14,265 nt of DNA from RPQJ01 sp031404015 (GCA_031404015.1 JANNGT010000036.1:1-14265), one strand, 5' to 3'. Positions 6,624 to 14,233 are shown, counted from the stretch's first letter. Notes: generated by a model from the sequence alone, not told the origin. Translations and numbers: made by a program.

Positions 6624-6662
6624 TAGCATCCTGTGTCGGCCGAAGATGGCCTGCGCGCGCCG

Positions 6663-7721
6663 ATGAGCAACGAAATCGAATCCCTGACCACGGACCTGAA
6701 CTCGCGCCGAACCGGCGGCGGGGCGAGCCCCATGTTGTTCCTGATCGTCGGCCTGGCCTTCGTGCTGGCCGCGTATGCGCATTGGCGTTTTGGCCAGTTC
6801 GACGAGCGCATCGACCGCGTGCGCGGCCAGGTGGCCGAGTTGCGGGCAACGCACGATCGCCTGGCTGCACAGATTAAGACAATCGGCATCGAACTGCAGC
6901 AGTCCAGCGAGCAGGTTCGGGCACAAATTCGCTCGTTCGGGGAAGTGCCGACTCAGATCGGCGAACTGGGCCAAAGCGTCGCCGAGCTGCGCGCCCGCAC
7001 CGACGCGCCTCAGCGCTCCTGGGTGCGCGCCGAAGCGTTGTACCTGCTGGAGCTCGGCGCGCGCCGACTGCGTCTCGAGCATGACGTGCCAACGGCAATC
7101 GCCGCATTCGAGTCCGCGGACGCGCGTCTCGCGACCGTCTCCGACCCGGCAGTCCGTGAAGTACGTAACCAGCTGGCGCGCGAACTGACCGCGCTGCGGG
7201 CCGTTAAGGTGCCCGACATTTCCGGCGTACTGGCACGTCTCGCGACGGTGGAATCGGGCATCGCGGACTTTCGCGTGCTGGGCGTCACGGTGGCGAGTGC
7301 GCGCCGTGTCGAACGGCCCGCCGCCGCGCAGCCGGAGGGCGCGTTCGATCGTGCCGGACGGCGGCTGCAACAGGCCTGGTCAGACCTGTTTTCGTATCGG
7401 CGTGTGGATCCTGCGCGTTCGCGCCTCGTCACGCGCGAGGAGGAGTCGCTGCGTCGCCAGCAGCTCGAGCTGCAATTGTTCGCGGCCCGCATCGCGGCCA
7501 TGCAGCAGGATCGCGCGGCATACCAGCAGGCATTGCGGTCAGCGACCGAGCTGCTCGACCGCTCGTTCGACGCGCGCGATGACACTGTCGCCGCCGCGCG
7601 CGAGGAGCTTGCGCTGCTCATGGCCATCGACATCGATCCGGCCGCACCGGAGGTCGGGACCGCCGCGCAGCTGCTGCAACGGGTGATTCGCTCGAGTTCG
7701 CTGCCCGCTACGCAGCCATGA
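6663..7721 (+). CDS. hemX: HemX-family membrane protein
   Basis: The protein has 352 residues. A short polar N-terminus, one transmembrane helix (MLFLIVGLAFVLAAYAHWRF, about 24-43) and a long heptad-like coiled-coil region (about 45-113) precede a helical periplasmic domain. AEALYLLELGARRL, then DVPTAIAAFESADARL (123-156), resembles the conserved HemX repeat (AExLLRLAxxRL). HemX was once labelled a uroporphyrinogen methyltransferase, but no SAM-binding motif is visible and the role is unproven. Position between hemD and hemY is the standard one. An in-frame GTG at 6633 would add ten residues; neither start has a clear ribosome site, and the ATG at 6663 is a preference only. The stop overlaps hemY by 4 nt. 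Confidence 0.88.
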   Translation: MSNEIESLTTDLNSRRTGGGASPMLFLIVGLAFVLAAYAHWRFGQFDERIDRVRGQVAELRATHDRLAAQIKTIGIELQQSSEQVRAQIRSFGEVPTQIGELGQSVAELRARTDAPQRSWVRAEALYLLELGARRLRLEHDVPTAIAAFESADARLATVSDPAVREVRNQLARELTALRAVKVPDISGVLARLATVESGIADFRVLGVTVASARRVERPAAAQPEGAFDRAGRRLQQAWSDLFSYRRVDPARSRLVTREEESLRRQQLELQLFAARIAAMQQDRAAYQQALRSATELLDRSFDARDDTVAAAREELALLMAIDIDPAAPEVGTAAQLLQRVIRSSSLPATQP

Positions 7722-8926
7722 AGGGCAGCGTACTCACCGCAATGGCGCTGGTCGGCGGCGGCCTGCTGGCCCACCTGGTCCTGGACGATCCCGGCTACGT
7801 CGCGATCAGCGTGGGTCGCTCGTTGTTCGAGACGACGGCGCCCGTGTTCCTGCTGCTGCTGGTCGGGCTGTATTTCCTCGCGCGCGCTGCGATCGAATCG
7901 CTTACGGCGCGGCGGCGGCTCGCGACGTTGCGCATGGAGCGACGCAAACGCCGCGCACGCGATGACACTCAGCGTGGACTGCTCGACCTGGCCGCCGGCC
8001 GCTGGCGCAGTGCGGAAGAGCTCTTGACGCACGCAGCGCCCGAAGCGGACTCCGCTGCCGCGAATTACCTCGTGGCCGCACGCGCAGCCGACCTGCAGGA
8101 TGCCATCGAACGGCGCGACAAATGGCTGGCCCTGGCTCAGGAAGCCGCGCCCGATGAACGCGCAGCGGCACTTGTCACGCTGGCGGAAATGCAGATGCGG
8201 CGTGGCCAGGACGGTTCTGCGCTGCAAACCCTGGAACAGCTGGATGCCTCGGGCAACCTCAACTCGCGCGGCCTCGAGCTGATGGCGCGGCTGTGCCAGA
8301 AACTCGGCCGCGGTGAGCAGCTGCGCGCGCTCGGCCCGCGCCTGCGCAGCGCCAAGGAGCTGCCGGAGGCGCAGGTCAACGAAATCCTGGCCCAGGTACA
8401 ACTCGAAGAACTGCGCGCGGCGGGCGAGCAGCGCGACGTGGCAGCGACCAACGCAGCGTGGTCGAGCCTGCCTCGTGTCACCCGCAAGATGTCGCAGGCG
8501 GTGGCGACATACGCGCGGGCATTGATCGCTGCGGGACAATCGCAGGCCGCCGAGAAGCTGCTTCGCGAGGCGATCGACGAGCACCTCGAGCCCGCCCTGG
8601 TGCGCCTGTATGGCGAACTCGTGCTGCCGGACTCGCTGTCGCCGCTCGAGCGTGCGGAGAACTGGCTGCGCAAGTCGCCAGAGGACGCGGACTTGCTGGC
8701 GGCGTGCGCGCGGCTCGCGCTGAACGCGGAGCTCATCGGCAAGGCGCGCAGCTATCTCGAGGCGTCGCTCGCGCGCAAACCGTCGGCCGAGATCAGCCTG
8801 CTCTACGCGGACCTGCTCGACCAGCTGGGCGAGGGCGACCGCGCCCGCACGGTCTTGCGCGACACCGTCGCGCGCTCAGTCGGTCGTCGACTCGGGTTGC
8901 CGCGCGTGCGCTTGCGGCGGCGCTAA
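7718..8926 (+). CDS. hemY: HemY-family membrane TPR protein
   Basis: The protein has 402 residues, typical for proteobacterial HemY (not the unrelated protoporphyrinogen oxidase HemY of Gram-positives). Two N-terminal transmembrane helices (about 5-22 and 42-60) bracket DDPGYVAISVGRSLFETT (23-40), which matches the conserved HemY_N motif. From residue 100 on the chain is Ala/Leu-rich helical repeats of TPR character (for example AALVTLAEMQMRRGQDGSALQTLEQL and ISLLYADLLDQLGEGDRARTVLRD). The family is thought to assist late tetrapyrrole steps at the membrane, perhaps as a scaffold; direct function is not established. The ATG overlaps the hemX stop (ATGA, 7718-7721). It ends the plus-strand block; the next gene converges on it. 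Confidence 0.9.
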   Translation: MKGSVLTAMALVGGGLLAHLVLDDPGYVAISVGRSLFETTAPVFLLLLVGLYFLARAAIESLTARRRLATLRMERRKRRARDDTQRGLLDLAAGRWRSAEELLTHAAPEADSAAANYLVAARAADLQDAIERRDKWLALAQEAAPDERAAALVTLAEMQMRRGQDGSALQTLEQLDASGNLNSRGLELMARLCQKLGRGEQLRALGPRLRSAKELPEAQVNEILAQVQLEELRAAGEQRDVAATNAAWSSLPRVTRKMSQAVATYARALIAAGQSQAAEKLLREAIDEHLEPALVRLYGELVLPDSLSPLERAENWLRKSPEDADLLAACARLALNAELIGKARSYLEASLARKPSAEISLLYADLLDQLGEGDRARTVLRDTVARSVGRRLGLPRVRLRRR

Positions 8927-8963
8927 TTTCTCAAGCTTGTAACCTTGGTCGGACGTGCCTCAC

Positions 8964-9088
8964 GCGGTGGACGCGGGGATCCAGAGTGTTGCGGAAGGCA
9001 CGCCGCAAGTAAGTCCCAGTAGGCTCGCACTCGCCATCCATGGCTCGTGACGGCCTTCCGGAACTCTCAGGATCCCCGCATCCACCGC
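8964..9088. mobile_element. 125-bp MITE-like palindromic element
   Basis: The arms 8964-9000 and 9052-9088 are 37 nt each and are reverse complements except at five positions. They open with GCGGTGGA and contain GCGGGGATCC. The 51-nt centre includes a smaller palindrome, GCCATCCATGGC (9033-9044). There is no transposase. The layout resembles non-autonomous inverted-repeat elements (MITE/REP type) found in many copies in proteobacterial intergenic gaps; copy number here is unknown. It fills most of the 182-bp gap between converging genes, so the long RNA hairpin could act as a bidirectional terminator or 3'-end stabiliser. No oligo-T tract follows either side. Confidence 0.75.
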
Positions 9089-9108
9089 CGATGCGCGTCG
9101 CCGCAACG

Positions 9109-10161
9109 TTACGGGCTCTCGGCCTGCCGCATCGCCGCAAGCGTATCGGGCGCGTAGTCGAACGAGTCGAAGAACAGCTGCGCGCGCGGCAATCCCCGCT
9201 CGACGAACGTGTGGCGGATCGCCTCGACCATTGCCGGCGGGCCGCTCGCGTAAACGTCGTACTGAGCGAGGTTGTCGCCCAGGTCTGCAAGCGCCGCTTC
9301 GTGCACGAGACCCGCGCGCCCAGCCCAAGGCTCCGCCTCGACATCGGGTTCGGACAACACGGGTCGATACTGGAAACCGGGCCGGATGCCAGCGATGTGC
9401 GAGAGCCAGTTGTGTTCGTACAGGTCGCGCGTCGTGCGCGCGCCCCAGTACAGCGTGAGCGGACGGCGATCACCCACCGCGAGCAACTGTCGCAACATCG
9501 CGCGCAGCGGCGCATAGCCGGTGCCGCCGCCGATCATCACGGCGTGGCGCGGCGAATCGCCACGAAACCAGAACTGGCCGAGCGGTCCCTCCACGCGCAG
9601 CAGCGTGCCCGCGCGCATCGTGTCGAACAATTGACCCGTGAACCCGCTCGATGACGCACGACGCACGTGCACTTCGAGCAACTTGCCATCTGCCGGCGCA
9701 CTGGCAAGTGAAAAACTGCGACGCCGGCCGCCCGACACGATGAAGTCGATGTACTGGCCCGCGCGATAGTGCAGGTCTTCGACGGCGGGCAGCTTGAGGA
9801 ACACCGCCATGACGTCATCCGCCAGTCGCTCCATGCGCTCGATGCGACTCGGCAGGCTTTTGACCTCGATCTCTGCGGCAGGCCGCATCTCGCGCGTTTC
9901 GATCGTGATGTCGGTGACGGCCTGTGCCTGGCACAGCAGCACATAGCGGTCCGCGGCCTCCTCCTCGGTGATGCCGGCCGGCAGGTGCCTGGTGGGGTAC
10001 GCTGTTTCGCCAGCCAGCAGTCGCGCCCGGCATGACGCGCAATGTCCGCCCTTGCAGCTGTGCGGCAGGTTCAACCCGGCACGCAGCGCGGCGGTCAGCA
10101 CGGGCTCGCCCGCATCGGCGGCGAAGCTTTCTCCCGTGGGCACGATCGTAACCTGTGGCAT
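9109..10161 (-). CDS. 2Fe-2S/FAD/NAD(P) oxidoreductase, glucoseen-reductase-like
   Basis: The protein has 350 residues and three domains. Residues 1-90 are a plant-type 2Fe-2S ferredoxin domain with ligands C36, C41, C44 and C77 (HSCKGGHCASCRARL ... VLLCQAQ). Residues about 100-195 form an FAD-binding barrel with RRSFSLAS (147-154), the RxxS flavin motif. Residues 205-350 form an NAD(P)-binding domain with MIGGGTGYAPLRAML (209-223), YDVYASGPPAMVEA (301-314) and an aromatic C-terminal region FFDSFDYAP. This architecture is shared by CDP-6-deoxy-delta-3,4-glucoseen reductase (AscD), phenol/benzoate dioxygenase reductases and methane monooxygenase component C. The electron acceptor is unknown; no dioxygenase, hydroxylase or deoxysugar genes are nearby. 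The ATG at 10161 has GGAG 10 nt upstream; a GTG at 10182 is a weaker alternative. Confidence 0.85.
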   Translation of the reverse strand: MPQVTIVPTGESFAADAGEPVLTAALRAGLNLPHSCKGGHCASCRARLLAGETAYPTRHLPAGITEEEAADRYVLLCQAQAVTDITIETREMRPAAEIEVKSLPSRIERMERLADDVMAVFLKLPAVEDLHYRAGQYIDFIVSGGRRRSFSLASAPADGKLLEVHVRRASSSGFTGQLFDTMRAGTLLRVEGPLGQFWFRGDSPRHAVMIGGGTGYAPLRAMLRQLLAVGDRRPLTLYWGARTTRDLYEHNWLSHIAGIRPGFQYRPVLSEPDVEAEPWAGRAGLVHEAALADLGDNLAQYDVYASGPPAMVEAIRHTFVERGLPRAQLFFDSFDYAPDTLAAMRQAESP

Positions 10162-10221
10162 CGACGTCAGACTCCGGCGCACTGCAAGGGCGAAGCAACT
10201 TTCTTCGCGTATGCTTTCAGC

Positions 10222-11151
10222 ATGGATGCCGCCCTATCATGCCTGATCGTCGGTTGCGGATACGTGGGTTCGCGACTTGCCCGGCGCGAGGCTGGTCGCA
10301 GGCCGCTGCTTGCCATCGTGCGCTCAGGGCCAGCGCAGACTGAACTGGAATCCACTGGCGTCAACACGCTGCGTGTCGATCTCGATGCCGCTCCCGATAT
10401 GGCGCTGCAGGAGGCGCTCGCCTCAGCCGCTGACCGGGCGGCCGTCGTGTACCTCGCGCCGCCTGCGGAGACGGGCGTCACCGACCCGAGGTTGGAGAGC
10501 TTCCTCTCGCAGATCGCAGGTGCGACGCCAGGTGTCTTCGTGTACATCAGCACGACCGGGGTTTACGGCGATGCCGGCGGTGCGTTGGTCGACGAATCGA
10601 CGCCGGTCGCGCCCGTCAATGACCGCTCACGGCGACGCGTGGCCGCTGAAAGCGCGGTGCAAGCCTGGTGCGCAACACGCGGTGTGCGGTGCGTGATCCT
10701 GCGCGTTCCGGGCATCTACGGACCCAACCGGTTGCCGCTCGAGCGGCTGCAGCGGCGCGAGCCCGCGCTGCGCGACGAGGACGCAGGTCCCGGTAACCGC
10801 ATTCACGTCGACGACCTCGCAGCAGCCATCGCAGCTGCGATCGACCAGCCTGTGGCACAGGGCATCTACAACGTGACCGATGGCGACCATGCCAGCACCA
10901 CCGCTTACCTGCGGCTCACGGCCGAGGCCGCTGGACTCGCGCTGCCCGCCCTCATCAGCAAGGCCGAGGCCCGCGAGAGAATCCCGGCTGGAATGCTGTC
11001 GTTCCTGCTCGAGTCACGCCGCGTCGACAATGGCCGCATGCTCGCCGAGCTGGGACTGCAGCTGCAGTACCCGACCTTGCAGTCCGGCGTGTTCGCGAGC
11101 CTTGCTGAGATGCGCATGGGAATGAGTCAGCCAGGAGCGCCCGCCGCGTGA
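10222..11151 (+). CDS. NAD-dependent epimerase/dehydratase-like protein (YeeZ type)
   Basis: The protein has 309 residues. It has an N-terminal Rossmann motif CLIVGCGYVGSRLARRE (7-23), then YISTTGVYGDAGGALVDEST (108-127), RVPGIYGPNRLPLERLQ (161-177) and NRIHVDDLAAAIAAAI (192-207), which are landmarks of extended short-chain dehydrogenases. The canonical Tyr-x-x-x-Lys pair, expected near 135-145, is not seen; that stretch reads NDRSRRRVAAES, as in the atypical YeeZ-like group. Catalysis may therefore differ or be absent, and the substrate is unknown. The ATG at 10222 has no Shine-Dalgarno, but TATGCT lies 6 nt before it. It is divergent from the reductase gene with a 60-bp shared gap. The stop overlaps the next gene by 4 nt. 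Confidence 0.83.
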   Translation: MDAALSCLIVGCGYVGSRLARREAGRRPLLAIVRSGPAQTELESTGVNTLRVDLDAAPDMALQEALASAADRAAVVYLAPPAETGVTDPRLESFLSQIAGATPGVFVYISTTGVYGDAGGALVDESTPVAPVNDRSRRRVAAESAVQAWCATRGVRCVILRVPGIYGPNRLPLERLQRREPALRDEDAGPGNRIHVDDLAAAIAAAIDQPVAQGIYNVTDGDHASTTAYLRLTAEAAGLALPALISKAEARERIPAGMLSFLLESRRVDNGRMLAELGLQLQYPTLQSGVFASLAEMRMGMSQPGAPAA

Positions 11152-11585
11152 GCACGTTTCGCAACCCGCCGATGGCCGAGATCCATGCGCTGCTGACTCG
11201 TGCGCGCACGATCGCAGTCATCGGCTTGTCCGCTGATCCATCGCGTCCGAGTCATGGCGTGACCGTCTCGATGCGCGGTTTTGGCTATCGCATCCTGCCG
11301 GTGAACCCGACACTGCAAGAATGGCAGGGCATCAAGGCCTATCCCACGCTGGACGCTGCAGCCGCAGCGCTCGGCCCCGACGAGCACATCGACATCGTAA
11401 ACGTGTTCCGCCGGCCGGCGCAGTTGGACGCGGTGGTCGACGAGTGCCTGCGCCTGGGGCTGCAGAACCTCTGGCTGCAACAGGGCGTGGTCAACGAGGC
11501 GGCAGCCGAACGTGCGGCCGCGGCGGGCATCAATGTGGTGATGGATCGCTGCATCTACGTCGACCGCGCGTCGATGCCTGGGTGA
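11148..11585 (+). CDS. CoA-binding domain protein (YccU-like)
   Basis: The protein has 145 residues, a single Rossmann-like CoA_binding_2 domain. TIAVIGLSADPSRPSHGV (21-38) is the nucleotide-binding loop. The conserved NVFRRP (85-90), LWLQQGVVNEAAAERAAAAG (108-127) and VVMDRCIYVDR (130-140) complete the family pattern. These stand-alone proteins (YccU in E. coli, PF13380) are conserved relatives of the CoA-binding part of succinyl-CoA synthetase, but their role is unknown. It starts at GTG 11148 inside GTGA, overlapping the previous stop; ATG at 11172 is an alternative. It is likely translationally coupled to the epimerase-like gene. Confidence 0.88.
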   Translation: MSTFRNPPMAEIHALLTRARTIAVIGLSADPSRPSHGVTVSMRGFGYRILPVNPTLQEWQGIKAYPTLDAAAAALGPDEHIDIVNVFRRPAQLDAVVDECLRLGLQNLWLQQGVVNEAAAERAAAAGINVVMDRCIYVDRASMPG

Positions 11586-11609
11586 GCCACGATCGGGTAT
11601 CCTGCGCCG

Positions 11610-12449
11610 ATGCGCCTCGCCTTCACGAAGATGCACGGCCTCGGCAACGATTTCATCGTCTTCGACGCCCCTGCAGCCGCGGCGATGCCCACCGCACGCG
11701 ACCTGCGGCGACTCAGCGATCGGCGCACGGGAGTCGGCTTCGACCAGGCGCTGGTGCTCGAGCCTCCACGACGTGCTGGCACCGACGTGTACTACCGCAT
11801 CTTCAACGCCGACGGGTCTGAAGTGGAGCAGTGCGGCAACGGCGCGCGCTGCATCGCGCGGCTGGTGGCGAGCCGTCGCGGTGAAGTGGATCGGCCCCTG
11901 CGCATGGACAGCCCAGGCGGTGTGGTGCACGCCAGGCTGCAGTCCGACGGCCTCGTTGCGGTTGCCATGGGCGTGCCGGACTTCGATCCCGCCTCGTTGC
12001 CCTTCGACGCCCCTGGCCCCGCCCCAAGTCATCGTCTCGACACGGGGGCTGGACCCGTCGACTTCAGCGTCGTCTCCATAGGCAACCCCCACGCCGTCAT
12101 CCGGGTTCGCAGCGTGCGCGAAGCTCCCGTGGACAGCGTTGGACCCGCAGTGGAAAATCACCCTGCTTTCCCGCGGCGCGTGAACGTGGGTTTTCTCGAA
12201 ATCGTCGCGCCCGATCACGTGCGCCTGCGCGTCTTCGAGCGAGGCGTCGGCGAAACGCAGGCGTGCGGCACGGGTGCGTGTGCCGCGGTGGCCGTTGGTC
12301 GGCGGCATGGGCCGCTGGCCGAGGAAGTGAACGTGGACGTTCCCGGTGGACGACTCGTCGTCCGCTGGCCCGGGCCCGGAGAGCCGATCTGGTTGGTCGG
12401 TCCGGCAGAAACTGCCTACGAAGGCCAGGTTGAAGTGACAGGCGCCTAA
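11610..12449 (+). CDS. dapF: Diaminopimelate epimerase
   Basis: The protein has 279 residues. DapF interconverts LL- and meso-diaminopimelate, the penultimate step to lysine and the supplier of the peptidoglycan cross-linking residue. It uses two cysteines as acid and base: C75 in NADGSEVEQCGNGARC and C219 in GVGETQACGTGACAA, both present. The N-terminus FTKMHGLGNDFIVFD (5-19) and SIGNPHAVI (156-164) are also diagnostic. It begins 24 nt after the CoA-binding gene. There is no Shine-Dalgarno, but TATCCT lies 6 nt before the ATG. The order dapF - DUF484 - xerC downstream resembles the E. coli dapF-yigA-xerC cluster. Identity is certain. Confidence 0.98.
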   Translation: MRLAFTKMHGLGNDFIVFDAPAAAAMPTARDLRRLSDRRTGVGFDQALVLEPPRRAGTDVYYRIFNADGSEVEQCGNGARCIARLVASRRGEVDRPLRMDSPGGVVHARLQSDGLVAVAMGVPDFDPASLPFDAPGPAPSHRLDTGAGPVDFSVVSIGNPHAVIRVRSVREAPVDSVGPAVENHPAFPRRVNVGFLEIVAPDHVRLRVFERGVGETQACGTGACAAVAVGRRHGPLAEEVNVDVPGGRLVVRWPGPGEPIWLVGPAETAYEGQVEVTGA

Positions 12450-12467
12450 GACGCGGGAGTCTTCCAG

Positions 12468-13181
12468 ATGAACAAACCAATTCGCGGTGCAGAGCCCCTT
12501 ACGCCGCTGGCCGAAGACCAGATCGCGGACTTCCTGGTCGCGCACCCAGACTTCTTCGAGCGCCATGGCGCCGTGCTGGCACGCATCAAGCTGCCGCATC
12601 AACGCGGCAGCGCCGCCATTTCCCTGGTCGAGCGCCAGGTGCTGGTGCTGCGCGACAAGCACGCCGCGCTGGAGCGCAAGCTGCACGAACTGATCGAAAA
12701 CGGGCGCTCGAACGATGCGATTTCCGATCGCATGCATCGCCTGACGCGCCGCTTGCTGCGTGTGCGCGACGCGGCCGGCGTAATCGGGGCACTCGAAACC
12801 TCGCTGCGCGAGGACTTCGGCGCGTCGCGCTGGGTGCTGCTCGCCACCGACCCCGGAGTAACCTCGTTGGCCAACGTCCAGGGTCCAAACATCCGGGTCG
12901 TGCCGCGCGGCAGTCCCGAGCTCAAGATCTTCGAAACGTTCTTCGAATCAGGGCGCCCGCGCAGCGGCCAGATCCGCGATACCCAGCGCGATTACCTTTT
13001 TGGCGGCGAAGGCAGCCAGGTGGGCTCGACCGTGCTGATTCCGCTCGGTGAACGTGCGGCGCTCGGCATGCTGGCGATCGCGAGCCACGACACCGAGCGC
13101 TATTTGCCGACCATGAGCACGGACTACCTCGTGCGCATCGGCGAAATCGTGACCGAAGCGGTGTCGGCGCGACTGGCATGA
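12468..13181 (+). CDS. DUF484 (YigA-like) protein
   Basis: The protein has 237 residues. The N-terminal IADFLVAHPDFFERHGAVLARIKLPH (19-44) is the DUF484 hallmark. A helical, probably coiled-coil stretch (about 55-80) leads to a GAF-like domain (about 100-235) with SQVGSTVLIPLGERAALGMLAIASHD and a closing helix YLVRIGEIVTEAV. The family matches YigA, encoded between dapF and xerC in E. coli, and has no established function. GGAG 8 nt before the ATG supports the start. The stop overlaps the xerC start by 4 nt, indicating translational coupling. The position next to xerC is conserved in gammaproteobacteria, which argues for a shared transcript more than for a shared function. Confidence 0.9.
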   Translation: MNKPIRGAEPLTPLAEDQIADFLVAHPDFFERHGAVLARIKLPHQRGSAAISLVERQVLVLRDKHAALERKLHELIENGRSNDAISDRMHRLTRRLLRVRDAAGVIGALETSLREDFGASRWVLLATDPGVTSLANVQGPNIRVVPRGSPELKIFETFFESGRPRSGQIRDTQRDYLFGGEGSQVGSTVLIPLGERAALGMLAIASHDTERYLPTMSTDYLVRIGEIVTEAVSARLA

Positions 13182-14104
13182 GCACCGGGCCGCTGCGGAG
13201 CGGCGTCGAAAGCTATCTGGCGAGCCTGCGCAACGAGCGGCAATTGTCGCCACACACGTCCAGTAATTACGGCCGCGACCTCGTGTCGCTGCTCGATTAT
13301 TGCGCTGCGCAGGCCATCACGTCCTGGGAACAGATCGACGCGCAGCACATGCGCATGTTCGCCGCCCGCGAGCATCGTCGCGGCCTGGCGGCGCGCAGCA
13401 TCCAGCGACGGCTGTCGGCGTGCCGTGGACTGTTTCGCTACCTGATGCGTGAGGGCGAGCTCAAGCGCGAGCCGACCGGCGACGTGCAGGCGCCGAAGGC
13501 GCGCAAGCGGCTGCCCACCCCGCTCGATGCCGATGCGATGGCCCGGCTGCTCGAGTTCCGCAGCGATGAGAGCCTGGGGATTCGCGACAAGGCGATCATG
13601 GAACTGTTGTATTCGTCGGGGCTGCGCCTGGCGGAGCTGCTGGGGCTGGACTTGCTCGATCTCGACCTGCGCGATCGCACCGTTCGGGTCACGGGCAAGG
13701 GCAACAAGACCCGCATCGTGCCGGTCGGACGGCATGCCGTGACCTCCCTGCAGCGTTGGATCGCGGAGCGGGCCACGATTGCGGCCGTGGGGGAAATGGC
13801 CGTCTTTGTCGGCGTCAACGGCAGCCGCCTCGGGCCACGCATCGTACAGCGGCGCATTGCGCGCTGGGCACGGTTGCAGGGCCTGCCCGAGCACGTGCAC
13901 CCGCACATGTTCCGGCATTCGTTCGCGTCGCATCTGCTGGAGTCGTCGCAGGATCTGCGAGCGGTGCAGGAACTGCTCGGCCATGCCAACATCAGCACGA
14001 CGCAGGTGTACACGCACCTTGATTTCCAGCACCTGGCCCGCATTTACGATGCCGCTCATCCGCGGGCGCGTCTGAAAAAGAAGGGGTTAGGGGTTAGGGG
14101 TTAG
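13178..14104 (+). CDS. xerC: Tyrosine recombinase XerC
   Basis: The protein has 308 residues. XerC and XerD resolve chromosome dimers at dif during division. The N-terminal SAM-like core-binding domain (about 10-95) contains LSPHTSSNYGRDL. The catalytic residues are all present: R150 (SSGLRLAELLGL), K174 (VTGKGNKTRIVPV), H243 and R246 (HPHMFRHSFASHLLES), H269 (QELLGHANISTTQ) and nucleophile Y278 (VYTHLDFQ). DAAHPRA (291-297) marks the usual C-terminus. After that the tail reads RLKKKGLGVRG; the last residues and the TAG stop (14102-14104) are encoded by the GGGGTTA repeat beginning at 14083. The recombinase core is complete and the altered tail is outside the catalytic domain. It is co-transcribed with the DUF484 gene, to judge by the 4-nt overlap. 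Confidence 0.97.
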   Translation: MSTGPLRSGVESYLASLRNERQLSPHTSSNYGRDLVSLLDYCAAQAITSWEQIDAQHMRMFAAREHRRGLAARSIQRRLSACRGLFRYLMREGELKREPTGDVQAPKARKRLPTPLDADAMARLLEFRSDESLGIRDKAIMELLYSSGLRLAELLGLDLLDLDLRDRTVRVTGKGNKTRIVPVGRHAVTSLQRWIAERATIAAVGEMAVFVGVNGSRLGPRIVQRRIARWARLQGLPEHVHPHMFRHSFASHLLESSQDLRAVQELLGHANISTTQVYTHLDFQHLARIYDAAHPRARLKKKGLGVRG

Positions 14105-14230
14105 TCGGAACTTAATCCGAACCGGCTGTCTCAAACTTCGAATCGCCCTTCCTGCCCTTCCTGCCCTTCCTGCCCTTCCTGCCCTTCCTGCCCTTCCTGC
14201 CCTTCCCTTCCGACTAACCCCTAACCCCTT
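14081..14230. repeat. Telomere-like GGGGTTA inverted-repeat element, copy 2
   Basis: The left arm (14081-14109) reads AA, three GGGGTTA heptamers, then GTCGGA. The right arm (14209-14230) reads TCCGAC, TAACCCC twice, then TT. 14090-14109 and 14209-14228 are perfect 20-bp reverse complements. The 99-nt centre differs from copy 1 and is mostly a 9-bp minisatellite. The left arm overlaps the last 24 nt of xerC and the right arm stops 3 nt before the next ATG (14234), so the element spans the whole gap. The AA and TT outer bases and GTCG/CGAC inner bases are shared with copy 1 (306-402). Confidence 0.9.
14145..14206. repeat. 9-bp minisatellite
   Basis: GCCCTTCCT is repeated six times without error (14145-14198) and once incompletely (14199-14206). 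It sits inside the second GGGGTTA element, against its right arm. One strand is pure pyrimidine apart from one G per unit. The unit is a multiple of three, but no reading frame with a start covers it. Perfect copies suggest recent expansion and probable length variation between strains. Confidence 0.95.
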
Positions 14231-14233
14231 CCC

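Noticed and set aside
7010..8584. 524-codon open frame on the minus strand across hemX and hemY
   Set aside because: Its Ser/Arg/Ala-rich translation is the mirror of Ala/Leu/Arg-rich helical proteins on the plus strand; no domain or ribosome site was found.
8931..9515. Minus-strand frame including the palindromic element (contains MDGECEPTGTYLRRAF)
   Set aside because: It overlaps the end of the reductase gene in another frame, and the peptide comes from the repeat element itself, so it is more likely a repeat-derived frame than a gene.
11127..12737. 536-codon open frame on the minus strand across dapF
   Set aside because: It lies antisense to the CoA-binding gene, dapF and the start of the DUF484 gene, all with clear motifs. 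Its translation shows no domain and crosses three gene boundaries.
13178..14104. Integrase of a mobile element
   Set aside because: The sequence, the DUF484-dapF neighbours and the HPRA C-terminal signature identify it as the housekeeping XerC; no attachment site or cargo is seen.
14083..14228. CRISPR-like array at the GGGGTTA and 9-bp repeats
   Set aside because: The units are 7 and 9 bp, directly adjacent with no spacers, and no cas gene is present.
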